Origin: Acidobacteriota bacterium
GTDB taxonomy: Bacteria > Acidobacteriota > Vicinamibacteria > Vicinamibacterales > 2-12-FULL-66-21
Reading direction: 5' to 3'
Length of the DNA stretch: 64,000 nucleotides
NCBI GenBank assembly: GCA_016184105.1
Contig: JACPDI010000022.1
Span: forward strand, 62,001 to 126,000
The notes below the pieces were generated by a model, which saw only the letters and a program-made list of their open reading frames with translations, ran no database searches and was not told the origin of the DNA. Numbering within the stretch: the stretch's first letter is position 1; each line of letters starts with the position of its first letter. The position numbers and the translations under genes are program-made. Below are positions 1-10,572 of the stretch, one piece after another.

Positions 1-399
1 AAGCGGAAGGACCTGTTCCAGGAATACGGCCGGGCCGGCGCGCCGCTCGCGCTGGTGAGCTGGGGCAGCGTCGCCGGCATCGCGCAGGAAGCGCTGACGC
101 TTGCCGAGCGTGAGGGGCTGCGCGTGAAGCTGCTCGTACCCAGGCTGCTCTACCCGGTGGCCGAGGAGATCTACCGCGCCTTCTTCAAGTCGGTGCAGGG
201 CGGCCTCATCGTCGAGCAGTCGTACCAGGGACAGCTCTGGCGGCTGCTGCGGATGTTCGTCAACGTGCCGGACGGTGTCGAGCCGTTTGCCCGGCCGAGC
301 GCCGTGCCCATCAGCCCCGAGGAGCTCGTCACGCGGCTGAAGCACATTGCGGTGGAACTGCAGCGCGGGAGAATGCCCGAAGCCGCGCCGGTGGAATAG
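1..399 (+). CDS. korA: 2-oxoacid:ferredoxin oxidoreductase alpha subunit, C-terminal part
   Basis: The frame is open from the first base, so the gene starts upstream of the window and only about 132 C-terminal residues are visible. These resemble the C-terminal domain of KorA-type alpha subunits (LVSWGSVAG, then a stretch that specifies interaction with the beta subunit). The enzyme oxidatively decarboxylates a 2-oxoacid such as 2-oxoglutarate to an acyl-CoA and reduces ferredoxin in the cytoplasm. The beta subunit follows 32 bases downstream, which supports the call. The substrate cannot be told from this fragment. Confidence 0.8.
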   Translation, partial: KRKDLFQEYGRAGAPLALVSWGSVAGIAQEALTLAEREGLRVKLLVPRLLYPVAEEIYRAFFKSVQGGLIVEQSYQGQLWRLLRMFVNVPDGVEPFARPSAVPISPEELVTRLKHIAVELQRGRMPEAAPVE

Positions 400-431
400 C
401 GACGCGTTACGTTCGACACGTGGAGTCATCG

Positions 432-1301
432 ATGCAAGCGACCCTGCAAGCCAAGGACTTCAAGAGCGACCTCAAGCCGATCTGGTGCCCCGGGTGCGGC
501 GACTTCGGCGTGCTGTCCGCCATCCAGCGCGCCCTGGCGGCGATCGGGCGGCCGCCGCACGAGATCGCCTTCGTGTCCGGCATCGGCTGTTCGAGCCGCA
601 TTCCCGGCTACACCACGGCGTACGGCTTCAACACCATCCACGGCCGGCCGCTCCCGATCGCGCAGGGGATCAAGCTGGCGAAGCCGGAGCTGCTCGTCCT
701 TGCGGCCGGTGGCGACGGCGACGGGTTCTCGATCGGCGGCGGCCACGTCGCCCACGTCGTGCGCCGCAACATCGACATCACGTACATCGTGATGGACAAC
801 CAGATCTACGGGCTCACCAAGGGGCAGCTCTCGCCCACCTCGCCGCGCGGATTGAAGTCGGTGACCTCGCCGTACGGATCGCTCGAGGGGCCGATCAACC
901 CGCTGCTCTCGGTGCTCGCGTACGGCGCGGGCTACGTCGCGCAGGGGACGCCCGCCGACATGGCGGCGCTCGCCAAGCTGATCGAGGACGGCATCAGGTA
1001 TCCGGGATTCGCGTTCATCAACGTGCAGTCCCCCTGCATCACCTACGGCAGCGTCGACGCGCAGCTGAAGCAGCAGAAGGCCGCGATGCAGGACCTGAGG
1101 GCGCTCGGGCACGACTCGTCGAACAAGCTGGGCGCGTACGCGCTCGCCGAAGAGTACGGCACCAAGCTGTATACCGGCGTGTTCTACCGCAAGCCGGTCG
1201 CCGAGCCGACGATGGAGGGCCTGGCCGCCGAACGGCACGCCATGCTCCGGGAGAAGGCGCTCCCCAAGAGCGACATCCTCAAGCTGTTCGCCCCGGCGTA
1301 A
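432..1301 (+). CDS. korB: 2-oxoacid:ferredoxin oxidoreductase beta subunit
   Basis: This is the thiamine-diphosphate-binding subunit partnering the gene before it. An N-terminal WCPGCGDFG motif carries cysteines typical of KorB, and GGDGDGFSIGGG followed about 25 residues later by MDNQIYGLTKGQ is the TPP-binding signature. The length, 289 residues, is normal for KorB. The ATG at 432 is preferred over an in-frame GTG at 420 because GGAG lies six bases upstream of it. The pair probably acts on 2-oxoglutarate, in an oxidative or reductive TCA role, but pyruvate or another 2-oxoacid is possible. Confidence 0.9.
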   Translation: MQATLQAKDFKSDLKPIWCPGCGDFGVLSAIQRALAAIGRPPHEIAFVSGIGCSSRIPGYTTAYGFNTIHGRPLPIAQGIKLAKPELLVLAAGGDGDGFSIGGGHVAHVVRRNIDITYIVMDNQIYGLTKGQLSPTSPRGLKSVTSPYGSLEGPINPLLSVLAYGAGYVAQGTPADMAALAKLIEDGIRYPGFAFINVQSPCITYGSVDAQLKQQKAAMQDLRALGHDSSNKLGAYALAEEYGTKLYTGVFYRKPVAEPTMEGLAAERHAMLREKALPKSDILKLFAPA

Positions 1302-1380
1302 CCGGCGGCGCCCGTGTGGCCTCGCCCGCCGCTGAATCCTTTTGGGTCCCGGCGGACTCTATCGCGATGGAGGTCACACT

Positions 1381-1587
1381 ATGGGCGTTTTCTTCTCTCG
1401 GAACGAGCATTCGCTCGACCGGATGATTCGCGTGATTATCGGCACCGCGCTGCTCTCGCTCGCGTTCGTGGGGCCCCGGACGCCGTTCGGGTACCTGGGA
1501 ATCATTCCCCTCGCCACGGGCCTCACCGGCAACTGTCCGCTGTACTCCCTGTTCGGCTTCTCGACCTGTCCGACGAAGGTGCGTTGA
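1381..1587 (+). CDS. DUF2892 (YgaP-like) small inner-membrane protein
   Basis: A 68-residue protein with an N-terminal RxxSLDRMIRVIIGTALL segment and a second hydrophobic segment ending in GNCPLYSLFGFSTCP. This is the DUF2892 pattern of two membrane helices closed by a conserved CPLY and Cys-Pro end. Family members often sit beside rhodanese or sulfur and metal genes; the molecular role is unknown. GGAGG lies just upstream of the ATG. The stop overlaps the TTG start of the sigma factor that follows, so the two are translationally coupled. A second DUF2892 gene occurs at 5556-5759. Confidence 0.8.
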   Translation: MGVFFSRNEHSLDRMIRVIIGTALLSLAFVGPRTPFGYLGIIPLATGLTGNCPLYSLFGFSTCPTKVR

Positions 1588-2162
1588 GCGATCCCGCGGA
1601 TGCCGGCCTGCTCGTGCGAGCCAGCCGAGGCGATCACGCCGCCTTCGAGGAACTGGTGCGCCGCCACGAGGCGGCCGTCTACCGCTTTGCCCTGGCGATC
1701 GCCCGCAGCCAGGCCGACGCCGAAGATGCGATGCAGGAGGCGTTCGTTGCCGCGTACCAGCACGCCTCCACGTACCGCGCCGAGGCGTCCGTGCGCACCT
1801 GGCTGCTGACGATGGCGCGCAATGCCGTCTGGCGCCAGCGGCGGCGCCTGGCCTGCGACGTGGTCGACGAGGCGCTCGACGATGTCGACGAGTGGCGGAT
1901 CGCCGAGGCGGCGGGGTGGGGACAGATCAGCCCCGAGCAGGCGGCGATTTCGGCGGCGGAACGCGAGCGCCTCCATGCGGCGTTGAATGCGCTGCCCACG
2001 GCGGAACGCGAGGTGCTCGTACTGCGCGAGCTCGAGGAACTGAGCGGCGAGGACACCGCGCGCGTGCTCGGGTTGAGTCTCGCCGCGATGAAGAGCCGCC
2101 TCCACAGGGCGCGGCTCCGGCTCGCGGCCGCGCTGCGGGCGGAAGGACCGATCACGACATGA
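1584..2162 (+). CDS. RNA polymerase sigma factor, sigma-70/ECF family
   Basis: A 192-residue protein with region 2 (ARSQADAEDAMQEAFVAAY, then RTWLLTMARNAVWRQRR) and region 4 (LNALPTAEREVLVLRELEEL, then a helix-turn-helix ending KSRLHRARLRL). There are no regions 1.1 or 3, as expected for an ECF factor. The start is taken as TTG 1584: it overlaps the preceding stop (TTGA), has GAAGG upstream, and an earlier start would run through the DUF2892 gene. An anti-sigma candidate overlaps its end at ATGA, giving a classic regulator pair. The signal is unknown. Confidence 0.85.
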   Translation: MSDPADAGLLVRASRGDHAAFEELVRRHEAAVYRFALAIARSQADAEDAMQEAFVAAYQHASTYRAEASVRTWLLTMARNAVWRQRRRLACDVVDEALDDVDEWRIAEAAGWGQISPEQAAISAAERERLHAALNALPTAEREVLVLRELEELSGEDTARVLGLSLAAMKSRLHRARLRLAAALRAEGPITT

Positions 2163-2416
2163 TGCCCGAAGAATGCAACGTCGCCGGCCTGTACTGCTCG
2201 GACGTGCTCGCCCGCCTGAGCCGGTACGTGGACGGAGAGCTCGCACGCGACGAAACGGCGCAGGTCAACGCGCACCTGGCGGGATGCGAGTGGTGTGAGC
2301 GGTTCGGCGGGCGCTTCAGCGCGACGGTCGTCGAGCTGCGGCGCAGGCTGCACGAGCCGGCGCCGCTGCCGCGCGATGTCGCGTCCAGACTTCGAGATCG
2401 CCTGAAGCCCCGGTAA
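2159..2416 (+). CDS. Zinc-finger anti-sigma factor (ZAS type)
   Basis: An 85-residue soluble protein whose start overlaps the sigma-factor stop by four bases. The segment from ARLSRYVDGELA to NAHLAGCEWCERF contains the HxxxCxxC zinc motif of ZAS anti-sigma proteins, which bind the cognate ECF factor and often release it on thiol oxidation. No membrane segment is visible, so sensing would be cytoplasmic. The identification rests on the motif, the length and its position directly after the sigma gene. Confidence 0.8.
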   Translation: MMPEECNVAGLYCSDVLARLSRYVDGELARDETAQVNAHLAGCEWCERFGGRFSATVVELRRRLHEPAPLPRDVASRLRDRLKPR

Positions 2417-2422
2417 CTCGTG

Positions 2423-2848
2423 CTACGGCGTGTTCGCCGAGGCGAGGACCTGGTCCCATCTTACCGCTGGACTCCCCTCCTTCTTCGCCACCTCGCCTGC
2501 GTCTTCCGCGCGCCCGAACGCCATGTAGTCTTTTTCCGGCGACGCGGTGCTCAACGTCACCCGCACAAACGTGGCGCCGTCAGCGGGAATGAGTTTGCCC
2601 GTGTGGTGATTGGTGACGAAGAGTCCCTTGTAGTGCTCGCCGGGATGCTCGGCGAGGTATTTCGCCATGCACCCGGCCGTGCGGAACTTGTAGGCGTGCC
2701 CCCCCTCGTCGACCATCTCGCCCGCGAGCTTCACGTCATCGATCGGGCGGCCGCACCGGAAACACCGTTCGCCCGAGGTGATGGGAAGAGGCTTGACCGC
2801 GCTGCATCCGACGGCCAGTATCGCTGCCGCCACTGTCAGCCACCGCAT
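2423..2848 (-). CDS. NosL-like lipoprotein
   Basis: A 141-residue lipoprotein: signal peptide MRWLTVAAAILAVGC with a lipobox cysteine, then a CFRCGRPID motif and a C-terminal part (FGRAEDAGEVAKKEGSPAVRWDQV) resembling NosL and related copper chaperones. NosL proteins deliver copper to nitrous-oxide reductase, but no nos genes are seen here, so this may be a general metal-handling relative. The start at 2848 has GGGGAGG upstream. It lies downstream of feoBA on the same strand, separated by a palindrome. Confidence 0.6.
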   Translation of the reverse strand: MRWLTVAAAILAVGCSAVKPLPITSGERCFRCGRPIDDVKLAGEMVDEGGHAYKFRTAGCMAKYLAEHPGEHYKGLFVTNHHTGKLIPADGATFVRVTLSTASPEKDYMAFGRAEDAGEVAKKEGSPAVRWDQVLASANTP

Positions 2849-2928
2849 AGAACCTCCCCGCCGGAAGTCCGGCAAGTTTAGCTGGAGCCGGATTGTTGAA
2901 TGGCAAGAGAGGTGCCGGAGAAAAGGGG

Positions 2929-2951
2929 AAAAGGGGGACAGTCCCCCTTTT
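2929..2951. repeat. Perfect odd-centred palindrome; probable terminator after feoA
   Basis: An 11-base arm AAAAGGGGGAC, a single central A, and the exact complement GTCCCCCTTTT. It begins a few bases after the feoA stop on the minus strand and is followed there by CCCCTTTT, so it could end the feoBA transcript. Its core GGGACAGTC is shared with the larger palindromes at 5115, 46281 and 50863, which suggests a common repeat family. Confidence 0.65.
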
Positions 2952-2954
2952 TTG

Positions 2955-3245
2955 TCAGGCGCAGCTGACGTCGGTCCGGAAGGTCAACCTCGTCCCGACG
3001 GTCTGGGGGGGCGCAACCATGATGACCCGGGCCACCGCACGTTCGACGGCCAGCTCCGTTTCATCGCACTCGAAGACGATGCCGGGGAACGTCTGGAGGA
3101 CCCGGACGCGCGCGCCGGGGGTCACGCCCAGGGCGCAGAGCCGGTCCGATCGTCCATTTGGATCCGGCAACACCTGCACGATGACGCCGCTCTCCCCGGC
3201 GCGCATGGAGGCCAGCGGCCTCCAGTCCTTGCTAGAAGGCGACAT
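2955..3245 (-). CDS. feoA: FeoA-domain protein of the ferrous iron transporter
   Basis: A 96-residue SH3-like FeoA protein: the N-terminal SMRAGESGVIVQVLPD segment, then RLCALGVTPGARVRVLQTFP and a final strand, matching the usual FeoA pattern. FeoA is a small cytoplasmic partner of FeoB needed for Fe(II) uptake. It starts inside the 3' end of feoB (14-base overlap), so the order is feoB-feoA, the reverse of the common feoA-feoB arrangement. The overlap implies translational coupling. Confidence 0.85.
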   Translation of the reverse strand: MSPSSKDWRPLASMRAGESGVIVQVLPDPNGRSDRLCALGVTPGARVRVLQTFPGIVFECDETELAVERAVARVIMVAPPQTVGTRLTFRTDVSCA

Positions 3246-4977
3246 GCAGGGCCCCCAGAACGTAATTGAGCACGGCGCCCGTGCTGACGGCCACCACGGT
3301 CACGAACGTGAGGATGGCGAGCGCGACTCGTGGCCCGCGTTCCTTGACGATCATCAGCAGGTTCGCGACGCAGGGCACGAAGAGCGTCATCACCGTCAGG
3401 GCGACGACAGACTGCGTGGCGGTGAGCGCGCCGTCGCTCACCATCGCGAACAATCCCGCGGCGCCGTAGTCTCGCCGCAGGAACCCCATGATGAACACCT
3501 CGGCGGCGCGCGCCGGCAGGCCCAGCCATCCGGTGACGACGGGCTCGGCGGCCCGCGCGAGGGCGACGAGCGCGTGCGCGCGATCGAGGACAAACAGCAG
3601 CACGGTCCCTATCAGGAACAGCGGCACCGCTTCGCCGAGATACCACCGGATGCGGAGGACGGTCTTCGTCAGCAGGTTGCGCGCCCGCGGGAGGCGGATC
3701 GGCGGCAGCTCGAGGATGAACTCCGAGCGATCGCCGGGCAACACGCGCGCGGCAAGCCATCCCACGACGACCATCTGCAGCAGGACGATCCCGAACAGCG
3801 TGCCCAGCGCGAAGAACGAAATGCCGCCGAGGATCCCCAGGATCGTGGCCAGCTGCGCCGAGCACGGGACGCCGAGCGCCAGCAGCAGGATCGCGATGAG
3901 GCGCTCCTTCGGCGTTCCCAGAATCCGCGTCGTCATGGTCGCCATCGTGTCGCAGCCGAGACCCAGCACCATCGGCAGCACGGCCTTGCCGTTCAGGCCC
4001 ATGGCGCGGAAGATTCGGTCGCAGAAGATCGCCAGGCGCGGGATGTAGCCGCTGTCTTCGAGGAATCCGAAAATCAGGAAGAAGGTGGTGACCACCGGCA
4101 GCACGATCCCGAAGGCGTAGGTCAGGCCCATCGTGATCAGGCCGTAGTCGCCGACGAAGAAATCGCGCACGGGCGCCCAGGGAAGGTACTGCGCGAGGTT
4201 GACGGCGGCGGGATTAATCCACGCGCCGAAGACCTGTTCCTCGAGCAGTTCCACGAGAGTTTGGGCGCCGAACACGCCGACAAACAGGTAGGTGACGTAC
4301 AGCACGGCGATCAGGATCGGGATCCCCGTGAGCGGCTGGCGGACCGCGCGCGCGAACGCCTCCTGCCACCGCCCGACCGTGTGTCGCCGCGTTTGGCGGT
4401 GGCGCTCCGCCATGTCGTGCGCCCAGGTGGTGTGCGTGGTTGCGGCGGGGATTGCGGGAACCTGGGCCTGTGCGAGGGCGGCGCGCAGCTCGTCGAAACC
4501 GCGCCCCTCGACGGCGACGGTCTCCACGACCGGAATGCCCAGCTCGCGCGACAGGGCGTCGGCCTGCACGTCGATGCCGCGGGCGCGCGCCTCGTCCACG
4601 AGGTTCAGCACGAGGACCATCGGCTTGTCGAGGCGCGCGAGCTGCCAGGTGAGCATCAGCGCGCGGCGCAGGTTGCGCGCGTCGGCGATCTGCACGAGCA
4701 GATCCGCCTCGCCGTTTTCGACGATGCGGCGCGTGATCAGCTCGTCTTCGCTGATGTCCCCCTCGAGGGCATTCACGCCCGGCGTGTCGATGAGATCGCA
4801 GACTTCCGCCCCGACCATGGCGCGCCCGCGCATGACCGACACGGTGGTTCCTGGATAGTTCGAGACGGTGGCGTAGCGCCCGGTCAGGCGCCCGAACACG
4901 ACGCTCTTGCCGACGTTCGGGTTGCCGACCAGGGCGATGCGCAGTGGCCTGGCGCGCAGCGTAATCAAGGGCTGCAC
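3232..4977 (-). CDS. feoB: Ferrous iron transporter FeoB
   Basis: An inner-membrane Fe(II) transporter with an N-terminal G domain: G1 GNPNVGKS, G3 DTPG within LIDTPGVNALEG, and G4 NLVDEA. Two gate-type repeats follow (GLGCDTMATMTTRILGT and PCSAQLATI) within a multi-helix membrane region. It is about 581 residues, compact beside E. coli FeoB. The start is uncertain: GTG 4977 or TTG 4968 both sit just before the G domain. The frame stays open to 5133, but that extension runs into a palindromic repeat and has no FeoB-like sequence, so I did not use it. Confidence 0.9.
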   Translation of the reverse strand: MQPLITLRARPLRIALVGNPNVGKSVVFGRLTGRYATVSNYPGTTVSVMRGRAMVGAEVCDLIDTPGVNALEGDISEDELITRRIVENGEADLLVQIADARNLRRALMLTWQLARLDKPMVLVLNLVDEARARGIDVQADALSRELGIPVVETVAVEGRGFDELRAALAQAQVPAIPAATTHTTWAHDMAERHRQTRRHTVGRWQEAFARAVRQPLTGIPILIAVLYVTYLFVGVFGAQTLVELLEEQVFGAWINPAAVNLAQYLPWAPVRDFFVGDYGLITMGLTYAFGIVLPVVTTFFLIFGFLEDSGYIPRLAIFCDRIFRAMGLNGKAVLPMVLGLGCDTMATMTTRILGTPKERLIAILLLALGVPCSAQLATILGILGGISFFALGTLFGIVLLQMVVVGWLAARVLPGDRSEFILELPPIRLPRARNLLTKTVLRIRWYLGEAVPLFLIGTVLLFVLDRAHALVALARAAEPVVTGWLGLPARAAEVFIMGFLRRDYGAAGLFAMVSDGALTATQSVVALTVMTLFVPCVANLLMIVKERGPRVALAILTFVTVVAVSTGAVLNYVLGALHVAF

Positions 4978-5114
4978 ACGGGTGGCGCTATTTATGGCAT
5001 GAGGACACGGCACAATGAATGTCCAGTCGCAAGGTGGATACCCGACCAGAATAGGCCGGAATTGGGGTAAACTGCGAACGGATCTCAGAAAGTGCCGGAT
5101 TCCCGGCAGGACGG

Positions 5115-5179
5115 CGATAAGTGGGACAGTCACACTTTCCTGGCGGCTGTCTTGGAAAGTGTGACTGTCCCACTTATCG
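5115..5179. repeat. Palindromic repeat element, copy A
   Basis: A perfect 26-bp inverted repeat (arms 5115-5140 and 5154-5179) around a 13-base loop. The arm contains GATAAGTGGGACAGTCACAC. It starts two bases beyond the stop codon of the DUF302 gene on the minus strand and lies upstream of feoB. Copies B (46281-46342) and C (50863-50927) share the arms but have different loops. It could form a transcript-ending or stabilising hairpin. Confidence 0.9.
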
Positions 5180-5181
5180 GT

Positions 5182-5589
5182 TCAGAGCGCCCCAAGCGCG
5201 GCCCGCAGCCGGCGATCGGCCTCTGCGGCCACCGTCTCGAGGCCGCTGTTGTCCGGCGCGACTCGAACCATGATCGCCGGCGCCATCGCGGCCACCACGC
5301 TCCGGTCGGGCGCAACCTCGTAGACCGCCACGTTGCACGGCAGCAGCAGGCCGACGTCGAGATCCGCGTCGAACGCACGGCTGGCCAGCGGCGGGTTGCA
5401 GGCGCCGAGGATCGTGTACTTGCGGAAGTCGCGATCGAGCTTCGCCTTGAGCGTCGCCTTCACATCGATGGTCGTCAGGACGCCGAAGCCCTGATCTTTC
5501 AGCACGGCGGTCGCCCGTTCGACCGCCTGCTCGTACGGCAGGGGGACTTCGACTTTCAGGCCGTAACTGGTTTCGTCGATTTTGCGCAT
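5182..5589 (-). CDS. DUF302-domain protein
   Basis: A 135-residue protein matching the DUF302 fold: YGLKVEVPLPYEQAVERATAVL, then GFGVLTTIDVKATLKAKL, YTILGACNPPLASRAF and LLLPCNVAVYE. The ILGACNPPLA and LPCNV cysteine segments are typical of the family. The biochemical role is unknown; members often neighbour sulfur, redox or metal genes. The start at 5589 has GAGGAAAG upstream and lies 34 bases inside the preceding DUF2892 gene, so the two are coupled. Confidence 0.85.
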   Translation of the reverse strand: MRKIDETSYGLKVEVPLPYEQAVERATAVLKDQGFGVLTTIDVKATLKAKLDRDFRKYTILGACNPPLASRAFDADLDVGLLLPCNVAVYEVAPDRSVVAAMAPAIMVRVAPDNSGLETVAAEADRRLRAALGAL

Positions 5590-5759
5590 GCTTTCCTCAG
5601 GATCACCATCATCGGGCACCAGTCGGTCAGCCCCGACTGGAACAGGTTGAGCCCGACAAACACCGTAAACCAATAGAACCCGGGATGCACGTACATCCCG
5701 AGGAGCACGCTCGCCGTGACGAACAGGCCGGCGATGAGTCTCAGATAACGCTCCACCAT
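5556..5759 (-). CDS. DUF2892 small membrane protein
   Basis: A 67-residue protein with two hydrophobic helices (YLRLIAGLFVTASVLLGMYV and a second around FTVFVGLNLFQSG) and the C-terminal LTDWCPMMVILRK of DUF2892 proteins. The ATG shares its A with the stop of the universal stress gene (TGATG), with GGAGGAG upstream; a GTG one codon earlier is also possible. It sits between a stress protein and DUF302 in one operon, suggesting a shared redox or sulfur stress role, but that is inference. Confidence 0.8.
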   Translation of the reverse strand: MVERYLRLIAGLFVTASVLLGMYVHPGFYWFTVFVGLNLFQSGLTDWCPMMVILRKACAKSTKPVTA

Positions 5760-6277
5760 CACTCCTCCTCCCGTTTGTTGACGCGTAACGCCGCTTCGTG
5801 ACGCAGCCAGGCCACGTGCTCCGCCGCGGAGCGGGATTCCGACGCGCGGACGATCAGCACGGGCACCGCCGCCTGCCGATGGACCCGCTCGGCGACGGAC
5901 CCCATCCAGAGCCGCGCGGCGATGCTCTTGTCGTTCGTGCCCATCACGATCAGGTCGGCGTCGGACGCGCGCTGCAGGATCACCTCCGCAGGCGAGCCGT
6001 CCGCAACGGTGACACGCGCCCCGTGCGCGCCGTGCTTCTGGAGGAAAGCCGCCAGGTATCGCTCCGCCGCCGCTCGCGCGTTGGTGCGTTGCGCTTCGAG
6101 CATCTTCACCTGGTCCATGGTGAAGTACGGCGGCGCGGTGAGCGCCTCCACATGAACGGCCTCGAGCTGGGCGCCGAACTCGCGCGCCAGCGCGTCGGCC
6201 ACCGCGACGGCGCGCGCCGACGCTTCGCCGAAATCAACCGGCACCAGGATTCGTTTCGGGGGATACGCCGGCGTCAT
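5759..6277 (-). CDS. Universal stress protein, UspA family
   Basis: A 172-residue single Usp domain. It starts PPKRILVPVDFGEASARAVA and carries the ATP-binding loop DLIVMGTNDKSIAARLWMGSVAERVHRQAAVPVLIV, close to the Gx2Gx9G(S/T) pattern of ATP-binding Usp proteins. It is cytoplasmic and probably involved in stress or starvation survival. The start at 6277 is one base after the RND pump stop, so it belongs to the same transcript as the efflux operon upstream and DUF2892-DUF302 downstream. Confidence 0.9.
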   Translation of the reverse strand: MTPAYPPKRILVPVDFGEASARAVAVADALAREFGAQLEAVHVEALTAPPYFTMDQVKMLEAQRTNARAAAERYLAAFLQKHGAHGARVTVADGSPAEVILQRASDADLIVMGTNDKSIAARLWMGSVAERVHRQAAVPVLIVRASESRSAAEHVAWLRHEAALRVNKREEE

Positions 6278-6278
6278 G

Positions 6279-9416
<3,138 letters not shown>

Positions 9417-9420
<4 letters not shown>

Positions 9421-10571
9421 TGGCGCCCCTCCGTCGTCACGGGCGTACCGTCGACGAGCGAAGGGGGCGCGCCGCGGACCACCCGCTCTCCGGCACCGAG
9501 GCCCGACCGGACTTCGACGAACCCGCCGGCCTCGCGGCCGATTTCGACGATGCGGTAGCGGACCTGGCCGTCTGACACGACGAACACCGCGTCCAACTGG
9601 CCGCGCTGGACGAGCGCGTCGGCCGGGACCGCCAGCGTCCTGCGCGCGCTCCCGCTGAACTGGACGCGGGCGAACATGCCCGTGCGCAGCGACTCGCCCG
9701 CGGGAAGCGCAACCTTGACGACAATCGTGTGAGCGTTGTCCAGCGCCGCCGCCCGCTCGACGACTCTGCCCTCCACGGTCACGTCATCGCCGTTTGGCGC
9801 CGAATACACGATGCGCGGGTTCGCGGACCAGTTCACGCGCGCTGCGCGACCCTCGTCCATGCTCGCCTCCACCTGGTGCCCGCCGTCTTGTTCAACCGTC
9901 ACGACCGGCGTTCCGGGCATGGTCATCGCGCCCGCCTCGACGTGGCGCTGGGTGACGATTCCCGTAAACGGCGCGACGATGCGGCCATAGCTGGCCGAGA
10001 TGCGCGCGGCCTCGGCCGCGGCACGGGCGCCTGTGAGATTCGCGCCGGCGGCTGATACGGCCGCCGCTGCCGCCGCGGCGCGCGCCCCGGCGGCGCTGAG
10101 CGCCGCCTGCGCCTCGTCAAGTTCCTGGGCCGTCGCTGACCTCCGCTCCCGCAGGCGTGCGATGCGCGCGTGGGTCGCCGCGGCAAGCGTCAGGGCCGCC
10201 TCCGCGGCGGCCTTGTCGGCCTCGGCGGCGGTGCGTCCCTGCGCCGCAGCCGTGAGGAGCGCGTCGGCGCGGTCGCGGTTCGCCTCCATCTCGCGCCCGT
10301 CGAGCACGGCGAGCAGCGCGCCGGCGCGGACGCGGGCGCCCGGCCGGGCGCTGATCTCGCGCACCTGCCCGACGATCCGGCTCGTGAGCACGGCGACCGT
10401 GCGCGCGCGCACCGTGCCCCCCACGTCGATTCGCTCGGCGAGATCCCTCGCCTCGGCGGCGCCGATGCGCACCGTCACCGCCGCCCGCCTGGCCGGCTCG
10501 CGCGCCCCGCCCCCGCCGCCACACGCCGCGCTCAGGACGGCCACGACTGCAATCAGGGTTGCCTGTTTCAT
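9417..10571 (-). CDS. RND efflux periplasmic adaptor (membrane fusion protein)
   Basis: A 384-residue lipoprotein: signal with the Cys of LSAACGGGG, then the HlyD/AcrA plan of a barrel-sandwich lipoyl half ([22 protein letters not shown]), an Ala-rich helical hairpin (about residues 95-190), the second lipoyl half ([20 protein letters not shown]), and beta-barrel and membrane-proximal parts. It would link the inner-membrane pump to the TolC channel. It starts two bases after the TolC gene and overlaps the pump start by four bases, so the three genes form one efflux system. The substrate is unknown. Confidence 0.9.
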
Positions 10572-10572
10572 C

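Noticed and set aside
2893-5070. A 725-codon open frame on the plus strand opposite feoA-feoB
   Set aside because: It lies opposite two clear family genes, has no family resemblance and is expected by chance in high-GC DNA.
4978-5133. N-terminal extension of FeoB to 5133
   Set aside because: It has no FeoB-like sequence and reads through the palindromic element; the G domain begins just after 4977.
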